Assembly (NCBI RefSeq): GCF_001238295.1
Contig: NZ_LGXZ01000010.1
Coordinates: 101,013-165,012, forward strand
Direction of reading: 5' to 3'
Length of the DNA: 64,000 nucleotides
Source: Ruegeria sp. 6PALISEP08
Lineage (GTDB): Bacteria > Pseudomonadota > Alphaproteobacteria > Rhodobacterales > Rhodobacteraceae
A model generated the notes under the pieces. That model saw only the letters and a list, made by a program, of their open reading frames with translations, ran no database searches and was not told the DNA's origin. This document shows, piece after piece, positions 43,704 through 58,086 of the stretch. Both the position numbers and the translations under genes were made by a program. Positions within the stretch are counted from its first letter, which is position 1. Each line of letters begins with the position of its first letter.

Positions 43704-44153
43704 AATTAACCTCCACCAGAAATAACTATTTTCACAGAGTATAGCACAGCCATGGCGGGCGCGGGTGTCAAAGCTGTTAAATGGCTGAAGCTCGGGTTGT
43801 TTGCCAGCCAGCTTGCGTGTTTTGCGGCGGTGTTTTTCCATGTAATACAAGTTATTAACGCCTTATCGTATCGTGGGATGCTAAGCGTCCGGAGCCTTTC
43901 TGGAATGACGGAAAGGATCGCGTACGAAGTACCCCTCAATGCCAACGCCTTGCTTTGTACGCGTGGGGCCGATTCTATGATTCCGAATTGGGGTGCGGCC
44001 CACTTGCCAACCCCTCCGTTCCGCTATACATGCCGCACTATCGTCTTCGGGCGAGATTCTCTCGTGGGAGATTGCAGGGATCGCGATCCCTGATCGGACC
44101 ACGCAACATAAACCGGGTGGAACGCGTTTCACCTACGTTGAAAGGAAAACCAA
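43704..44153. other. Gene-free region before rplK with a perfect palindrome
   Basis: This 450-bp gap holds the minus-strand promoter above and the promoter/leader of rplKA. An 18-bp perfect palindrome, CAGGGATCGCGATCCCTG (44075-44092), stands 61 bp before the rplK start. No tRNA (for example tRNA-Trp, often found near secE in related genomes) was found here. Confidence 0.5.
43738..43743 (-). promoter_or_regulatory. Probable extended -10 element for the peptidoglycan-binding-like gene
   Basis: On the minus strand TGCTATACT (TATACT at 43738-43743 preceded by TG) lies 34 nt before the ATG at 43703. A TTGACA is further upstream but at 22 bp, too far for a normal -35 box. The start region therefore looks like an extended -10 promoter. 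Confidence 0.45.
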
Positions 44154-44603
44154 ATGGCCAAGAAGCTTGCTGGTACAATGAAGCTGCAGGTTCCTGCAGG
44201 TCAGGCGAACCCGTCGCCGCCAGTTGGTCCGGCGCTGGGTCAGCGCGGCATCAACATCATGGAATTCTGCAAGGCGTTCAACGCCAAGACTGCAGACATG
44301 GAGCAAGGCGCGCCTTGCCCGACCGTGATCACCTATTATCAGGACAAGTCCTTCACCATGGACATCAAGACGCCGCCCGCGTCTTATTACCTGAAAAAAG
44401 CCGCTGGCCTGAAGCCGGTTGGCAAGCGGAACCGTCCCCGTGGCGCGGAAAATCCCGGTCGTGAGACCGTGGCCACCGTGACCAGCAAGCAGGTTCGCGA
44501 AATCGCCGAAGCCAAAATGAAAGATCTGAACGCCAACGACGTCGAAGGCGCAATGCAGATCATCGTGGGCTCGGCCCGCTCTATGGGCATCGAGGTGAAG
44601 TAA
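44154..44603 (+). CDS. rplK: 50S ribosomal protein L11
   Basis: This 149-residue L11 begins [20 protein letters not shown] and carries the conserved [20 protein letters not shown] and [13 protein letters not shown], with the RNA-binding C-terminal domain ([20 protein letters not shown]). It binds the GTPase-associated centre of 23S rRNA. GAAAGGAAAACCAA precedes the ATG. rplA follows after 1 bp. Confidence 0.97.
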   Translation: MAKKLAGTMKLQVPAGQANPSPPVGPALGQRGINIMEFCKAFNAKTADMEQGAPCPTVITYYQDKSFTMDIKTPPASYYLKKAAGLKPVGKRNRPRGAENPGRETVATVTSKQVREIAEAKMKDLNANDVEGAMQIIVGSARSMGIEVK

Positions 44604-44604
44604 G

Positions 44605-45303
44605 ATGGCAAAACTTGGTAAACGCACCCGCGCAGCGCGCGAAGCTGTCGCTGGCAAGGAAAACCTGTCGGTCGAAGAAGCAGTTGCCCTGGTCAAAGCC
44701 AATGCAACCTCGAAATTCGACGAGACCATCGAAATCGCACTGAACCTGGGCGTTGACACGCGCCACGCGGACCAGATGGTTCGTGGCGTTATCGGTCTGC
44801 CGAACGGCACCGGTAAAGCGATGCGCGTTGCTGTTTTCGCTCGTGGCCCCAAGGCGGACGAAGCGAAAGAAGCTGGCGCAGATATCATTGGTGCAGAGGA
44901 CCTGATGGAAACCATTCAGGGCGGCACCATCGAATTTGATCGCTGCATTGCGACCCCGGACATGATGCCGATCGTCGGTCGTCTGGGCAAGGTTCTGGGC
45001 CCCCGCAATCTGATGCCGAACCCCAAGGTTGGCACCGTGACCATGGACGTGAAAGCGGCCGTGGAAGCAGCCAAAGGTGGTGAAGTTCAGTTCAAGGCGG
45101 AAAAAGGCGGTGTTGTACACGCCGGGGTTGGCAAAGCGTCGTTCGACGAAGCCAAGCTGGTCGAAAACGTCCGCGCCTTTGTCTCGGCTGTGGCCAAGGC
45201 GAAGCCGTCGGGCGCCAAAGGCACCTACATGAAGAAAATCGCGCTGAGCTCGACTATGGGCCCTGGCGTGACTCTGGACGTGGCGGAAGCATCGGGCGAA
45301 TAA
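44605..45303 (+). CDS. rplA: 50S ribosomal protein L1
   Basis: This 232-residue L1 has [20 protein letters not shown], the hinge region with [20 protein letters not shown] and a typical [20 protein letters not shown] tail. It lies at the mobile L1 stalk and, in other bacteria, represses its own rplKA mRNA. It is followed by a strong terminator, so rplKA is a separate transcription unit from rplJL here. Confidence 0.97.
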   Translation: MAKLGKRTRAAREAVAGKENLSVEEAVALVKANATSKFDETIEIALNLGVDTRHADQMVRGVIGLPNGTGKAMRVAVFARGPKADEAKEAGADIIGAEDLMETIQGGTIEFDRCIATPDMMPIVGRLGKVLGPRNLMPNPKVGTVTMDVKAAVEAAKGGEVQFKAEKGGVVHAGVGKASFDEAKLVENVRAFVSAVAKAKPSGAKGTYMKKIALSSTMGPGVTLDVAEASGE

Positions 45304-45330
45304 GTACCGGCGTTCAGCTTTGAAAAATTG

Positions 45331-45367
45331 ATCCCGGGTGGTGCGAACTGCCCGGGATTTTCTTTTC
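45331..45367 (+). terminator. Rho-independent terminator after rplA
   Basis: ATCCCGGG (45331-45338) pairs with CCCGGGAT (45351-45358) across a 12-nt loop, followed by TTTTCTTTTC. It ends the rplKA unit. Confidence 0.88.
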
Positions 45368-45431
45368 TTGCGTTCGATGCAAAAGTGGTCCGGTATCCAA
45401 TGCTGTGCTCATAAATAATCGGAATCAAGCC

Positions 45432-46190
45432 ATGGAAACCAAGCGCGAACTCCTTCAAAGGTTCCTCAAGGGCTTGGAGACCGGTGACGCTATGGCGGCT
45501 GCTGTGGTCAATGAAAAGAAGTACATGCAGCACAATCCCCAAACCCACGAAGGTAGTGAAGGTATTGCAGACTTGTTCGCGCGCTTGTCCAAGACATCGC
45601 CCAAGGTGACGTTCAAGCGAGTGTTCGAAGACGGTGATTTTGCCTTTGCGCATATCGAATACGATTTCAGCAGTCTGCGTGCAGCGTTTGAGGTGTTTCG
45701 GTTCGAAGATGGTAAAGCTGTAGAGCATTGGGACAACATTCAACCTTTGCGCGGCCCTAACCTGTCTGGACGCGGAATGCAGGATGGCCACGCTGTAATA
45801 GCAGATTTGCAGAAGACGGAAGAAAATCGAGCGATTAGCAGTTTGTTTGTCAAAGATGTGCTGATCAAACGCCGGTTTGAAAGATTGGCGGACTTCGTCG
45901 CCGAGGACTTGAAACAGCACAATCCGGATATGGCCGACGGTATTTTAGCCCTTAAGGGCGTGTTGGAGGGCAAAAACGAAGGCGAACCGGTATTTGTTTA
46001 CGCGCAATTGCACAGGGTTTTAGCTGAGGGCAACTTCGTTCTTTGTGTATGTGAAGGTCAGAGAAGTGGAGTACATTCCAGCTTTTACGATCTGTATCGT
46101 TGGGAAGCTGGTCGCATCGTCGAACATTGGAGCACAATCGAAGACGTTCCGCCACGCGAGGAATGGAAGAACGACAACGGAAAGTTTTGA
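45432..46190 (+). CDS. Tandem SnoaL/NTF2-like protein inserted between rplA and rplJ
   Basis: This 252-residue protein has two SnoaL-like repeats. The first contains NEKKYMQHNPQTHEGSEGIA and ends EDGKAVEHWDNIQPL. The second contains EDLKQHNPDMADGILALKGV and ends AGRIVEHWSTIEDVP. The paired QHNP...EHWD motifs are typical of SnoaL-like polyketide-cyclase-related or NTF2-like enzymes; a real substrate is not known. The ATG at 45432 is used; a GTG at 45405 is in frame. It has its own terminators on both sides, so it is an independent insertion within the ribosomal gene cluster. Confidence 0.82.
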   Translation: METKRELLQRFLKGLETGDAMAAAVVNEKKYMQHNPQTHEGSEGIADLFARLSKTSPKVTFKRVFEDGDFAFAHIEYDFSSLRAAFEVFRFEDGKAVEHWDNIQPLRGPNLSGRGMQDGHAVIADLQKTEENRAISSLFVKDVLIKRRFERLADFVAEDLKQHNPDMADGILALKGVLEGKNEGEPVFVYAQLHRVLAEGNFVLCVCEGQRSGVHSSFYDLYRWEAGRIVEHWSTIEDVPPREEWKNDNGKF

Positions 46191-46513
46191 AGCTGCGGTC
46201 GGAAACCAACTGTTGTTTGATCCGATCTGAAAGCAATTTACCTCTTGGAAACCCCGCCTAACTGCCCTAAGTAGGGCTACGAAATAAAGCGTGCGATTCG
46301 TCGTGCGCTTTATTTTGTTTCGTCCAAGACGGTGGGTGGTGCCATTCGGCCCCTTAATTCCCTGCCTGAGACGGGTAAGACCAAAGAATTTCGGGGGCTC
46401 TGGCCCTCGGGCGAATTTTGGCTCAACCCCGTAACAACGGACCTGAACGCTGGGGCGCAAGCCGCAGCAAATATGAGCCGGGGTGAGATATCGCCCCAAA
46501 CTTGGAGAGAACT
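46191..46513. other. Gap before rplJ, with a possible L10 leader
   Basis: This 323-bp stretch first holds the terminator at 46282-46319 and then about 195 nt of GC-rich sequence up to the rplJ start. Partially pairing blocks (AATTTCGGGGGC with GCCCTCGGGCGAATT, 46389-46425) resemble a bulged hairpin. In many bacteria this mRNA leader binds L10-L12 and represses the operon. The assignment here is by position. Confidence 0.45.
46282..46319 (+). terminator. Terminator after the SnoaL-like gene
   Basis: AATAAAGCG (46283-46291) pairs with CGCTTTATT (46306-46314), with an inner partial stem, followed by TTGTTT. It separates the inserted gene from the rplJL leader. Confidence 0.8.
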
Positions 46514-47032
46514 GTGGATAGAGCCCAGAAAGAGAAAGTGGTCGAGGAACTCGGCCAGATCTTCGAAAGCTCTGGCGTCGTGGTGGTTTCGCACTACGCC
46601 GGTCTGACAGTTGCCGAGATGCAGGACCTTCGCGCACGTGCTCGTGACGCGGGTGGCGCCGTGCGTGTTGCCAAGAACAGGCTCGCCAAAATCGCCCTCG
46701 ACGGAAAGCCATGTGCAAGCATTGCTGACCTGCTGACGGGTATGACCGTTCTGACCTATTCCGAAGACCCCGTGGCAGCAGCCAAGGTGGCCGAGGACTT
46801 CGCCAAGGATAACAAGAATTTTGAGATTCTTGGTGGCGCAATGGGTGAGAACGCTCTGGACCGCAAAGGCGTCGAAACAGTTTCGAAAATGCCGTCTCGC
46901 GAGGAGCTTATTGCTCAGATCGTGGGCTGCATTGGCGCACCTGCTTCGAACATCGCCGGCGCGATTGGCGCACCTGCAAGCAACATCGCAAGCATCCTTT
47001 CCACCATCGAAGAGAAGGCGGAAGCTGCGTAA
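46514..47032 (+). CDS. rplJ: 50S ribosomal protein L10
   Basis: This 172-residue L10 begins (GTG start) [20 protein letters not shown]. It has the conserved [20 protein letters not shown] and [13 protein letters not shown], and a C-terminal helix that carries L7/L12 dimers ([20 protein letters not shown]). GGAGA lies 7 nt before the GTG; the TTG at 46502 would put the ribosome binding site inside the gene. rplL follows at 80 bp. Confidence 0.96.
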   Translation: MDRAQKEKVVEELGQIFESSGVVVVSHYAGLTVAEMQDLRARARDAGGAVRVAKNRLAKIALDGKPCASIADLLTGMTVLTYSEDPVAAAKVAEDFAKDNKNFEILGGAMGENALDRKGVETVSKMPSREELIAQIVGCIGAPASNIAGAIGAPASNIASILSTIEEKAEAA

Positions 47033-47112
47033 GCGGTTGGCACTGAATGATCTGCGTAGGGCAAATGCCCTGACGTTGGAACACACACTGTAAAACGGAA
47101 AGAGCTGATAAA

Positions 47113-47487
47113 ATGGCTGATCTGAAAGCACTCGCAGAAAGCATCGTGGGTCTGACCCTGCTGGAAGCACAAGAACTGAAAACCATCCTCAAAGACGAAT
47201 ATGGCATCGAGCCCGCAGCTGGCGGCGCAGTTGTCATGGCAGCTGGCGGCGACGCCGGTGGCGCAGCTGAGGAAGAAAAAACCGAATTCGACGTCGTTCT
47301 GAAGAACGCCGGCGCTTCGAAAATCAACGTGATCAAAGAAGTTCGCGGCATCACCGGTCTGGGCCTGAAAGAAGCCAAGGAACTGGTCGAAGCTGGCGGC
47401 AAGATCAAAGAAGGCGTGTCGAAAGACGAAGCCGAAGAAGTCAAAGGCAAGCTGGAAGCAGCTGGCGCCGAAGTCGAGCTGGCCTAA
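47113..47487 (+). CDS. rplL: 50S ribosomal protein L7/L12
   Basis: This 124-residue acidic protein has an N-terminal dimerisation domain ([20 protein letters not shown]), an alanine/glycine-rich hinge ([18 protein letters not shown]) and the C-terminal factor-binding domain ([20 protein letters not shown]). It recruits translational GTPases. Codon use is highly biased, as expected for an abundant protein. Confidence 0.97.
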   Translation: MADLKALAESIVGLTLLEAQELKTILKDEYGIEPAAGGAVVMAAGGDAGGAAEEEKTEFDVVLKNAGASKINVIKEVRGITGLGLKEAKELVEAGGKIKEGVSKDEAEEVKGKLEAAGAEVELA

Positions 47488-47498
47488 GTCAGTCGACA

Positions 47499-47556
47499 GA
47501 TACGTCGCTGACGTATCGTAATATTTGGCTGGATCCGGAGAAATTCGGGTCCAGCC
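47499..47556 (+). promoter_or_regulatory. Two hairpins in the rplL-rpoB gap (attenuator/processing region)
   Basis: GATACGTC/GACGTATC (47499-47517, 3-nt loop) is followed by GGCTGGATCC/GGGTCCAGCC (47527-47556, 10-nt loop, one G-U pair). Neither has a T-run. By position, in the 249-bp gap between rplL and rpoB, they are candidates for the partial terminator and RNase site that tune rpoBC relative to ribosomal protein expression. Confidence 0.6.
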
Positions 47557-47736
47557 GAACCTGTCTTAGAAAGGGCCTCAGCACGTGGGGCGTTTTCTAA
47601 GGCACGGTTTCGGATCGGGAGGCTGCCTTCGGGACGGTGGCCATGAATTGATCCGGACGTGTTATCTCGATTGTGCAAGATGCCGGGGCCCGACGGTGTC
47701 TTTGCCCGCTGAGAACATCGAAAGGTGACATCTGAC

Positions 47737-51870
<4,134 letters not shown>

Positions 51871-51919
51871 GGGCGGCAACGCCCCACACTCATCCCATCC
51901 CAATTTGTAAGGACGCAAA

Positions 51920-54900
51920 ATGAACCAGGAAATCACCAACAACCCGTTCAACCCGCTGACGCCGCCGAAAGTCTTTGACGAGATCAAAGTCTCCTTGGCG
52001 TCGCCCGAGCGGATTCTGTCTTGGTCCTATGGCGAGATCAAGAAACCCGAAACCATCAACTACCGGACGTTCAAGCCTGAACGTGACGGTCTGTTCTGCG
52101 CGCGTATCTTTGGCCCGATCAAAGATTACGAATGTCTGTGCGGCAAATATAAGCGGATGAAGTATCGCGGCGTTGTCTGCGAAAAATGCGGTGTGGAAGT
52201 CACCCTGCAGAAAGTCCGCCGCGAGCGTATGGGCCACATCGAACTGGCCGCGCCTGTCGCGCATATCTGGTTCCTGAAATCGCTGCCGTCCCGCATCGGT
52301 CTGATGCTGGACATGACGCTGCGCGATCTGGAACGTGTTCTGTACTTTGAAAACTATGTTGTCATCGAGCCCGGTCTGACTGACCTGACCTACGGCCAGA
52401 TGCTGACCGAAGAAGAGTACATGGACGCGCAGGATGCCTATGGCATGGACGCGTTCACAGCGAATATCGGTGCCGAAGCCATCCGCGAGATGCTGGCGCA
52501 GATCGATCTGGAAGCAGAAGCCGAGCAGCTGCGCGCTGATCTGGCCGAAGCAACCGGCGAACTGAAGCCCAAGAAGATCATCAAGCGCCTGAAGGTTGTT
52601 GAATCCTTCCTCGAGTCGGGCAACCGGCCTGAGTGGATGGTAATGACCGTGATTCCGGTCATTCCGCCGGAGCTGCGTCCGTTGGTTCCGCTGGATGGTG
52701 GTCGTTTCGCGACTTCGGATCTGAACGATCTGTATCGCCGCGTCATCAACCGGAACAACCGTCTGAAGCGCCTGATCGAGCTGCGCGCGCCTGACATCAT
52801 CGTCCGCAACGAAAAGCGGATGCTGCAGGAATCTGTTGATGCGCTGTTCGACAACGGCCGTCGTGGCCGCGTGATCACAGGCGCCAACAAGCGTCCGCTG
52901 AAATCGCTGTCGGACATGCTGAAAGGCAAGCAGGGCCGCTTCCGTCAGAACCTTCTGGGTAAGCGCGTTGACTTCTCGGGTCGTTCGGTCATCGTGACCG
53001 GTCCGGAGCTTAAGCTGCACCAGTGTGGTCTGCCCAAGAAGATGGCTCTGGAACTGTTCAAGCCCTTCATCTACTCGCGCCTTGAAGCCAAGGGTCTGTC
53101 TTCGACCGTGAAACAGGCGAAGAAACTGGTCGAGAAAGAGCGTCCCGAAGTGTGGGATATCCTCGACGAGGTGATCCGCGAACACCCTGTCATGCTGAAC
53201 CGTGCGCCGACGCTGCACCGTCTTGGCATTCAGGCGTTTGAGCCGGTTCTGATCGAAGGTAAAGCCATCCAGCTGCACCCGCTGGTCTGTTCGGCCTTTA
53301 ACGCCGACTTCGACGGGGACCAGATGGCCGTTCACGTTCCGCTGAGCCTTGAGGCACAGCTGGAAGCGCGTGTTCTGATGATGTCGACCAACAACGTTCT
53401 GTCGCCTGCAAACGGCGCGCCGATCATCGTTCCGTCGCAGGATATGATCCTGGGTCTGTACTATGTGACCCTGGAACGCGAAGGCATGCCGGGCGAAGGC
53501 AAGGTCTTTGGGTCGATCGACGAAGTTCAGCACGCGCTGGATTCAGGTGAAGTGCATCTGCACACCAAGATCACCGCGCGGATCACCCAGATCGACGACG
53601 AAGGTAACGAAGTTCAGAAGCGCTATGAAACCACTCCGGGCCGTCTGCGTCTGGGTGCTCTGCTGCCGATGAACAACAAGGCACCGTTCGAGCTGGTCAA
53701 CCGCCTTCTGCGGAAGAAAGAAGTGCAGCAGGTGATCGACACGGTCTACCGCTACTGCGGTCAGAAAGAGTCGGTTATCTTCTGTGACCAGATCATGTCG
53801 ATGGGCTTCAAAGAAGCGTTCAAGGCGGGCATCTCGTTTGGTAAGGACGACATGGTCATTCCAGGCGACAAGTGGGGCATCGTTGATGACACCCGTAGTC
53901 AGGTGAAAGACTTTGAACAACAGTACATGGACGGCCTGATCACTCAGGGCGAAAAGTACAACAAGGTTGTCGATGCCTGGTCGAAGTGTAACGACCGCGT
54001 GACTGAGGCGATGATGAGCACGATCTCATCCTCGGATCGGGCAGCGGACGGGTCCGAACAGGAACCGAACTCGGTCTACATGATGGCCCACTCGGGTGCG
54101 CGTGGCTCGGTCACTCAGATGAAGCAGCTGGGCGGTATGCGCGGCCTAATGGCCAAGCCGAACGGTGACATCATCGAGACGCCGATCATCTCGAACTTTA
54201 AAGAAGGTCTGACCGTTCTCGAGTACTTCAACTCGACCCACGGTGCCCGTAAGGGTCTGTCGGATACCGCTCTGAAGACGGCGAACTCGGGTTACCTGAC
54301 CCGTCGTCTGGTGGACGTGGCGCAGGACTGCATCGTTCGTGAAATCGATTGTGGCACCGAGCGCGCGATCACTGCCGAAGCAGCCGTGAACGACGGTGAG
54401 GTTGTTGCCTCGCTGGCGGAACGAGTGCTGGGCCGTGTCTCGGCGGACGATGTTCTGCGTCCGGGCACCGATGAGGTGATCGTAGCAGCGGGTCAGCTGA
54501 TCGACGAACGTATGGCCGACATCATTGATGAAGCCGGTGTTGCCTCAATGCGCATCCGTTCGCCTCTGACCTGTGAGTCCGAGGAAGGGGTCTGTGCAAC
54601 TTGCTACGGTCGTGACCTTGCACGTGGTACCATGGTGAACACCGGTGAAGCTGTCGGCATCATCGCCGCCCAGTCCATCGGTGAACCCGGTACGCAGCTG
54701 ACAATGCGGACCTTCCACATCGGTGGGGTTGCCCAAGGTGGTCAGCAGTCGTTCCAGGAAGCCAGCCAGGAAGGCATCGTTTCCTTCGAGAACCCACAGA
54801 TCCTGGCCAATGCCGCAGGCGAAAACCTGGTCATGGGCCGGAACATGAAGCTGGTGATCAAAGACGAGCATGGTGAAGAGCGTGCCAGCCACAAGCTGGG

Positions 54901-56161
54901 CTACGGCTCCAAGCTGTTCGTCAAGGATGGTGCCAAGGTTGCTCGCGGTGACAAGCTGTACGAATGGGACCCCTACACTCTGCCGATCATCGCCGAGAAA
55001 GCCGGTACCGCGAAGTATGTCGACCTGGTTTCGGGCATTGCTGTCCGCGATGAGACCGACGACGCAACCGGCATGACCCAGAAGATTGTGATCGACTGGC
55101 GCGCGGCCCCCAAAGGCAGCGACCTCAAGCCCGAGATCATTCTGGTCGGTGAAGATGGCGAGCCGGTCCGCAACGATGCGGGCAACCCGGTTCACTATCC
55201 GATGTCTGTGGATGCGATCCTGTCGATCGAAGACGGTCAGGAGATCCAGGCCGGTGAAGTTGTCGCGCGTATCCCGCGTGAAGGCGCCAAGACAAAGGAC
55301 ATCACCGGTGGTCTGCCGCGTGTGGCCGAACTGTTCGAAGCCCGCCGTCCGAAAGATCACGCGATCATCGCAGAAGCCGATGGTTACGTGCGCTTTGGCC
55401 GCGACTACAAGAACAAGCGCCGCATCAGCATCGAACCGGCTGACGAGTCCATGGAGACCATCGAGTACATGGTACCCAAGGGCAAGCACATCCCGGTCGC
55501 CGAAGGGGACTTCATCCAGAAGGGTGAATACCTGATGGACGGTAACCCGGCTCCGCATGACATCCTGTCCATCATGGGCGTCGAAGCGCTGGCGGATTAC
55601 ATGATCGACGAGGTTCAGGATGTGTATCGTCTGCAAGGCGTGAAGATCAACGACAAGCACATCGAAGTTATCGTGCGCCAGATGCTGCAGAAGTGGGAGA
55701 TCTTGGATTCAGGCGACACCACCCTGCTGAAAGGCGAGCATGTCGACAAGCAGGAGTTCGACGCAGCCAACGAAAAGACGTTGGCCCGCGGCGGTCGTCC
55801 AGCACAGGGCGAGCCGATCCTTCTGGGGATCACCAAGGCCTCGCTGCAGACGCGTTCGTTCATCTCGGCGGCGTCGTTCCAGGAAACCACTCGCGTGCTG
55901 ACCGAAGCTTCGGTTCAGGGCAAGAAAGACAAGCTGGTTGGCCTGAAAGAGAACGTCATCGTCGGTCGTCTGATCCCCGCCGGTACCGGTGGCGCAACTC
56001 AGGCTGTCCGCCACATCGCGCAGTCGCGTGACAACGTAGTCATCGAAGCCCGCCGGGAAGAGGCCGAAGCGGCCGCTGCTCTGGCTGCGCCGACCTTTGA
56101 CGACGACATGGTCGGTGATGAGCTGGACGTTCTGGTGGAAACACCGGAAAGCCGCGAATAA
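51920..56161 (+). CDS. rpoC: RNA polymerase subunit beta'
   Basis: This 1413-residue beta' subunit has the N-terminal zinc finger ([20 protein letters not shown]), the catalytic [14 protein letters not shown], the bridge-helix region ([20 protein letters not shown]) and a second zinc site ([16 protein letters not shown]). The length and motifs are normal for alphaproteobacteria. TAAGGACG precedes the ATG. A strong terminator follows. Confidence 0.98.
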   Translation: MNQEITNNPFNPLTPPKVFDEIKVSLASPERILSWSYGEIKKPETINYRTFKPERDGLFCARIFGPIKDYECLCGKYKRMKYRGVVCEKCGVEVTLQKVRRERMGHIELAAPVAHIWFLKSLPSRIGLMLDMTLRDLERVLYFENYVVIEPGLTDLTYGQMLTEEEYMDAQDAYGMDAFTANIGAEAIREMLAQIDLEAEAEQLRADLAEATGELKPKKIIKRLKVVESFLESGNRPEWMVMTVIPVIPPELRPLVPLDGGRFATSDLNDLYRRVINRNNRLKRLIELRAPDIIVRNEKRMLQESVDALFDNGRRGRVITGANKRPLKSLSDMLKGKQGRFRQNLLGKRVDFSGRSVIVTGPELKLHQCGLPKKMALELFKPFIYSRLEAKGLSSTVKQAKKLVEKERPEVWDILDEVIREHPVMLNRAPTLHRLGIQAFEPVLIEGKAIQLHPLVCSAFNADFDGDQMAVHVPLSLEAQLEARVLMMSTNNVLSPANGAPIIVPSQDMILGLYYVTLEREGMPGEGKVFGSIDEVQHALDSGEVHLHTKITARITQIDDEGNEVQKRYETTPGRLRLGALLPMNNKAPFELVNRLLRKKEVQQVIDTVYRYCGQKESVIFCDQIMSMGFKEAFKAGISFGKDDMVIPGDKWGIVDDTRSQVKDFEQQYMDGLITQGEKYNKVVDAWSKCNDRVTEAMMSTISSSDRAADGSEQEPNSVYMMAHSGARGSVTQMKQLGGMRGLMAKPNGDIIETPIISNFKEGLTVLEYFNSTHGARKGLSDTALKTANSGYLTRRLVDVAQDCIVREIDCGTERAITAEAAVNDGEVVASLAERVLGRVSADDVLRPGTDEVIVAAGQLIDERMADIIDEAGVASMRIRSPLTCESEEGVCATCYGRDLARGTMVNTGEAVGIIAAQSIGEPGTQLTMRTFHIGGVAQGGQQSFQEASQEGIVSFENPQILANAAGENLVMGRNMKLVIKDEHGEERASHKLGYGSKLFVKDGAKVARGDKLYEWDPYTLPIIAEKAGTAKYVDLVSGIAVRDETDDATGMTQKIVIDWRAAPKGSDLKPEIILVGEDGEPVRNDAGNPVHYPMSVDAILSIEDGQEIQAGEVVARIPREGAKTKDITGGLPRVAELFEARRPKDHAIIAEADGYVRFGRDYKNKRRISIEPADESMETIEYMVPKGKHIPVAEGDFIQKGEYLMDGNPAPHDILSIMGVEALADYMIDEVQDVYRLQGVKINDKHIEVIVRQMLQKWEILDSGDTTLLKGEHVDKQEFDAANEKTLARGGRPAQGEPILLGITKASLQTRSFISAASFQETTRVLTEASVQGKKDKLVGLKENVIVGRLIPAGTGGATQAVRHIAQSRDNVVIEARREEAEAAAALAAPTFDDDMVGDELDVLVETPESRE

Positions 56162-56183
56162 GTCTGAGCCCAGTGAATAAAAG

Positions 56184-56215
56184 AAGGCCCTGCAAAACTG
56201 CGGGGCCTTTTTTTT
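56184..56215 (+). terminator. Rho-independent terminator after rpoC
   Basis: AAGGCCCTGC (56184-56193) pairs with GCGGGGCCTT (56200-56209) across an AAAACT loop, with eight T at 56208-56215. It ends the rplJL-rpoBC operon. Confidence 0.95.
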
Positions 56216-56316
56216 GTGGGCGAGCGTTGAAGGGGGCGGCCAATACCGTACCAGCTAAATCCGGGGTCGCAAGGCAGGTTTATTCACTGTTCAGACATCC
56301 AGCGTGCGATGTTTCT

Positions 56317-57234
56317 CTAACTCCTAGAGGTGGCCTGTGTCTTGAGCTGGTCCGCAAGCTGATCAAACACCAACCTGATCCTGCGCGCCGTGTGTAGCTC
56401 TGAGTGGGTGGCGAGCCAAATTGGGAACTTAAAGGGCTCGCGTTCGGGTAACACCCGCTCGATGTCAGGTGTCAGTGCGGCCACCTCATCCGACATGATA
56501 CCGACGCCGAAACCTTGGCGCACCAACTCCCATGAGACTATCCCGCTTTGTGAGCCGATCCGGAAATTCTTGCGGGTGACATCAATTCCTGCCGGATTGA
56601 GATAGCCGATCATCGTGTCAACATCGCCAAATCCGACGAAGTCCAACTTTACAAGTTCGCCCTCATTTTTGGGTCGTCCGACCTGATCAAGGTATGACGG
56701 AGCGGCATAAAAACGCGCTGTCGCTTCCGCTACAAGCTTCGCGATCAGATCCGGCTGCGTTGGGCGTATGTGCCGGATGGCGATATCGGCTTCACGCCGA
56801 TGAATATCGCGCACTTCATTTGAAGCGACAATGTCGATCTCAAGTCGTGGTGCCGCAAGTCTAATCTGCTTTAGCATATGCGGAAGCTGATAGGTGGACA
56901 TCACGTCCGACGCCGTGATCCTGACTTGCCCCTCGACAGCTTGTGACTGGCTTGTGGCGGTAAGCGAAATCCTGTTTGCAACATCTGCCATTTCCCTGAC
57001 ATGCAACAAGAGCTCCGCGCCCGAGGTGGTTAGGTTAAGCGACTTTCCGACTCTTTCAAACAAGGTGATTCCAAGTGCCAGCTCAAGGGCTGCAACCTGA
57101 CGGCCGACGGTGGGCTGGGTTTGCTCAAGAACACGCGCCGCTGCGGAAAAAGAGCCTTCTTCTGCTGTCGCGAGAAAAGACCGCACTTGATTCCAGTCGA
57201 AATTGATGGCTTTCCAATTCATGCATAAATGCAT
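56317..57234 (-). CDS. LysR-family transcriptional regulator
   Basis: This 305-residue protein has an N-terminal winged helix (VRSFLATAEEGSFSAAARVL, EQTQPTVGRQVAALELALGI) and a substrate-binding domain (about 95-300). Likely effector and target genes are unknown. The ATG at 57234 is preceded by AAGAAG; an ATG at 57222 (MNWKAINFDW) is an alternative. It is divergent from the methyltransferase gene with an 84-bp gap, the usual LysR layout, so that gene is a likely target. Confidence 0.88.
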   Translation of the reverse strand: MHLCMNWKAINFDWNQVRSFLATAEEGSFSAAARVLEQTQPTVGRQVAALELALGITLFERVGKSLNLTTSGAELLLHVREMADVANRISLTATSQSQAVEGQVRITASDVMSTYQLPHMLKQIRLAAPRLEIDIVASNEVRDIHRREADIAIRHIRPTQPDLIAKLVAEATARFYAAPSYLDQVGRPKNEGELVKLDFVGFGDVDTMIGYLNPAGIDVTRKNFRIGSQSGIVSWELVRQGFGVGIMSDEVAALTPDIERVLPEREPFKFPIWLATHSELHTARRIRLVFDQLADQLKTQATSRS

Positions 57235-57318
57235 AACGCTTCTTCATCCTGAAGTAATTCCAAAAGTTTGTGTTTGAATTTACTAAGGGCAACAACTGGC
57301 TTGAAAGAAAGTAATGAA

Positions 57319-57966
57319 ATGGCTGCTTTGTCTAAGGATGCTGCGTTCTGGAGCAAAATTTCGCGCAAGTATGCGGCTGATCCAATCCGGAACATGGAAG
57401 GGTATCTGAACACGCTCGAACGAACGAAGTCGTACCTGAAAGCCCAAGACAGCATACTGGAGATTGGTTGTGGGACAGGTTCAACCGCGCTGCTGCTTGC
57501 ACAGCATGTAGCTCATGTCACTGCCTCCGATCTTGCTCCGGGGATGATCGAGATCGCCGAAGAAAAACGCGACGAAGAAGGATTGCAGAATGTGACGTTC
57601 AAAGTGGCGGAAGTTCTCGAGCACGATCTTGGCGAAGGTTCATACGACGCTGTCCTGGCGCACAACCTACTTCACCTCTTGCCTGACCTGGACCGAGCAC
57701 TTGAACAGATTTCTTCGCTCTTACAACCCGGTGGGATTTTCATTTCCAAGACTGTCTGCGCTCCGCAGAAAAAAGGCTTCAAATACGTTGTAATCAGCCG
57801 GATCGCGATCCCGATCATGCAGGCGCTTGGGAAAGCCCCGTTTGTGAATTTCGTTTCCGGAGCTGAACTCGAGCAAAGAGTTGCGCGTTCGGGCTTCAAA
57901 ACCTTAGAGATAGTAGATCAAGCCGGGTTGCTACCGAGCCGGTATATTGTTGCGCAAAAAGTCTGA
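57319..57966 (+). CDS. SAM-dependent class I methyltransferase
   Basis: This 215-residue methyltransferase has motif I ILEIGCGTGSTALLLAQH, motif II around ASDLAPGMIEIAEEK, and the motif IV-like YDAVLAHNLLHLL. The target molecule is not known. There is no membrane segment. The ATG at 57319 is used, although a TTG at 57268 begins a longer frame and the ribosome binding site is weak. The divergent LysR gene may control it. Confidence 0.82.
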   Translation: MAALSKDAAFWSKISRKYAADPIRNMEGYLNTLERTKSYLKAQDSILEIGCGTGSTALLLAQHVAHVTASDLAPGMIEIAEEKRDEEGLQNVTFKVAEVLEHDLGEGSYDAVLAHNLLHLLPDLDRALEQISSLLQPGGIFISKTVCAPQKKGFKYVVISRIAIPIMQALGKAPFVNFVSGAELEQRVARSGFKTLEIVDQAGLLPSRYIVAQKV

Positions 57967-58086
57967 TCCCGTTCAGAACCCTAATTCCGTTGGGATGAAC
58001 CTTGGATAACAGCTTCAAGCGATATTGACATCCCACTCAAGACCTCGGCCAATGCGTGGAATTCCCTTGCGCGGAGCCTAACCAAT

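Noticed and set aside
43704..44153. Protein-coding gene in the gap before rplK (113- and 169-codon frames)
   Set aside because: The frames lack ribosome binding sites or recognisable sequence, and one runs through rplK in another frame.
51890..53533. 547-codon minus-strand frame opposite the start of rpoC
   Set aside because: It is antisense to rpoC with a histidine/glutamine/arginine-rich composition typical of a shadow frame.
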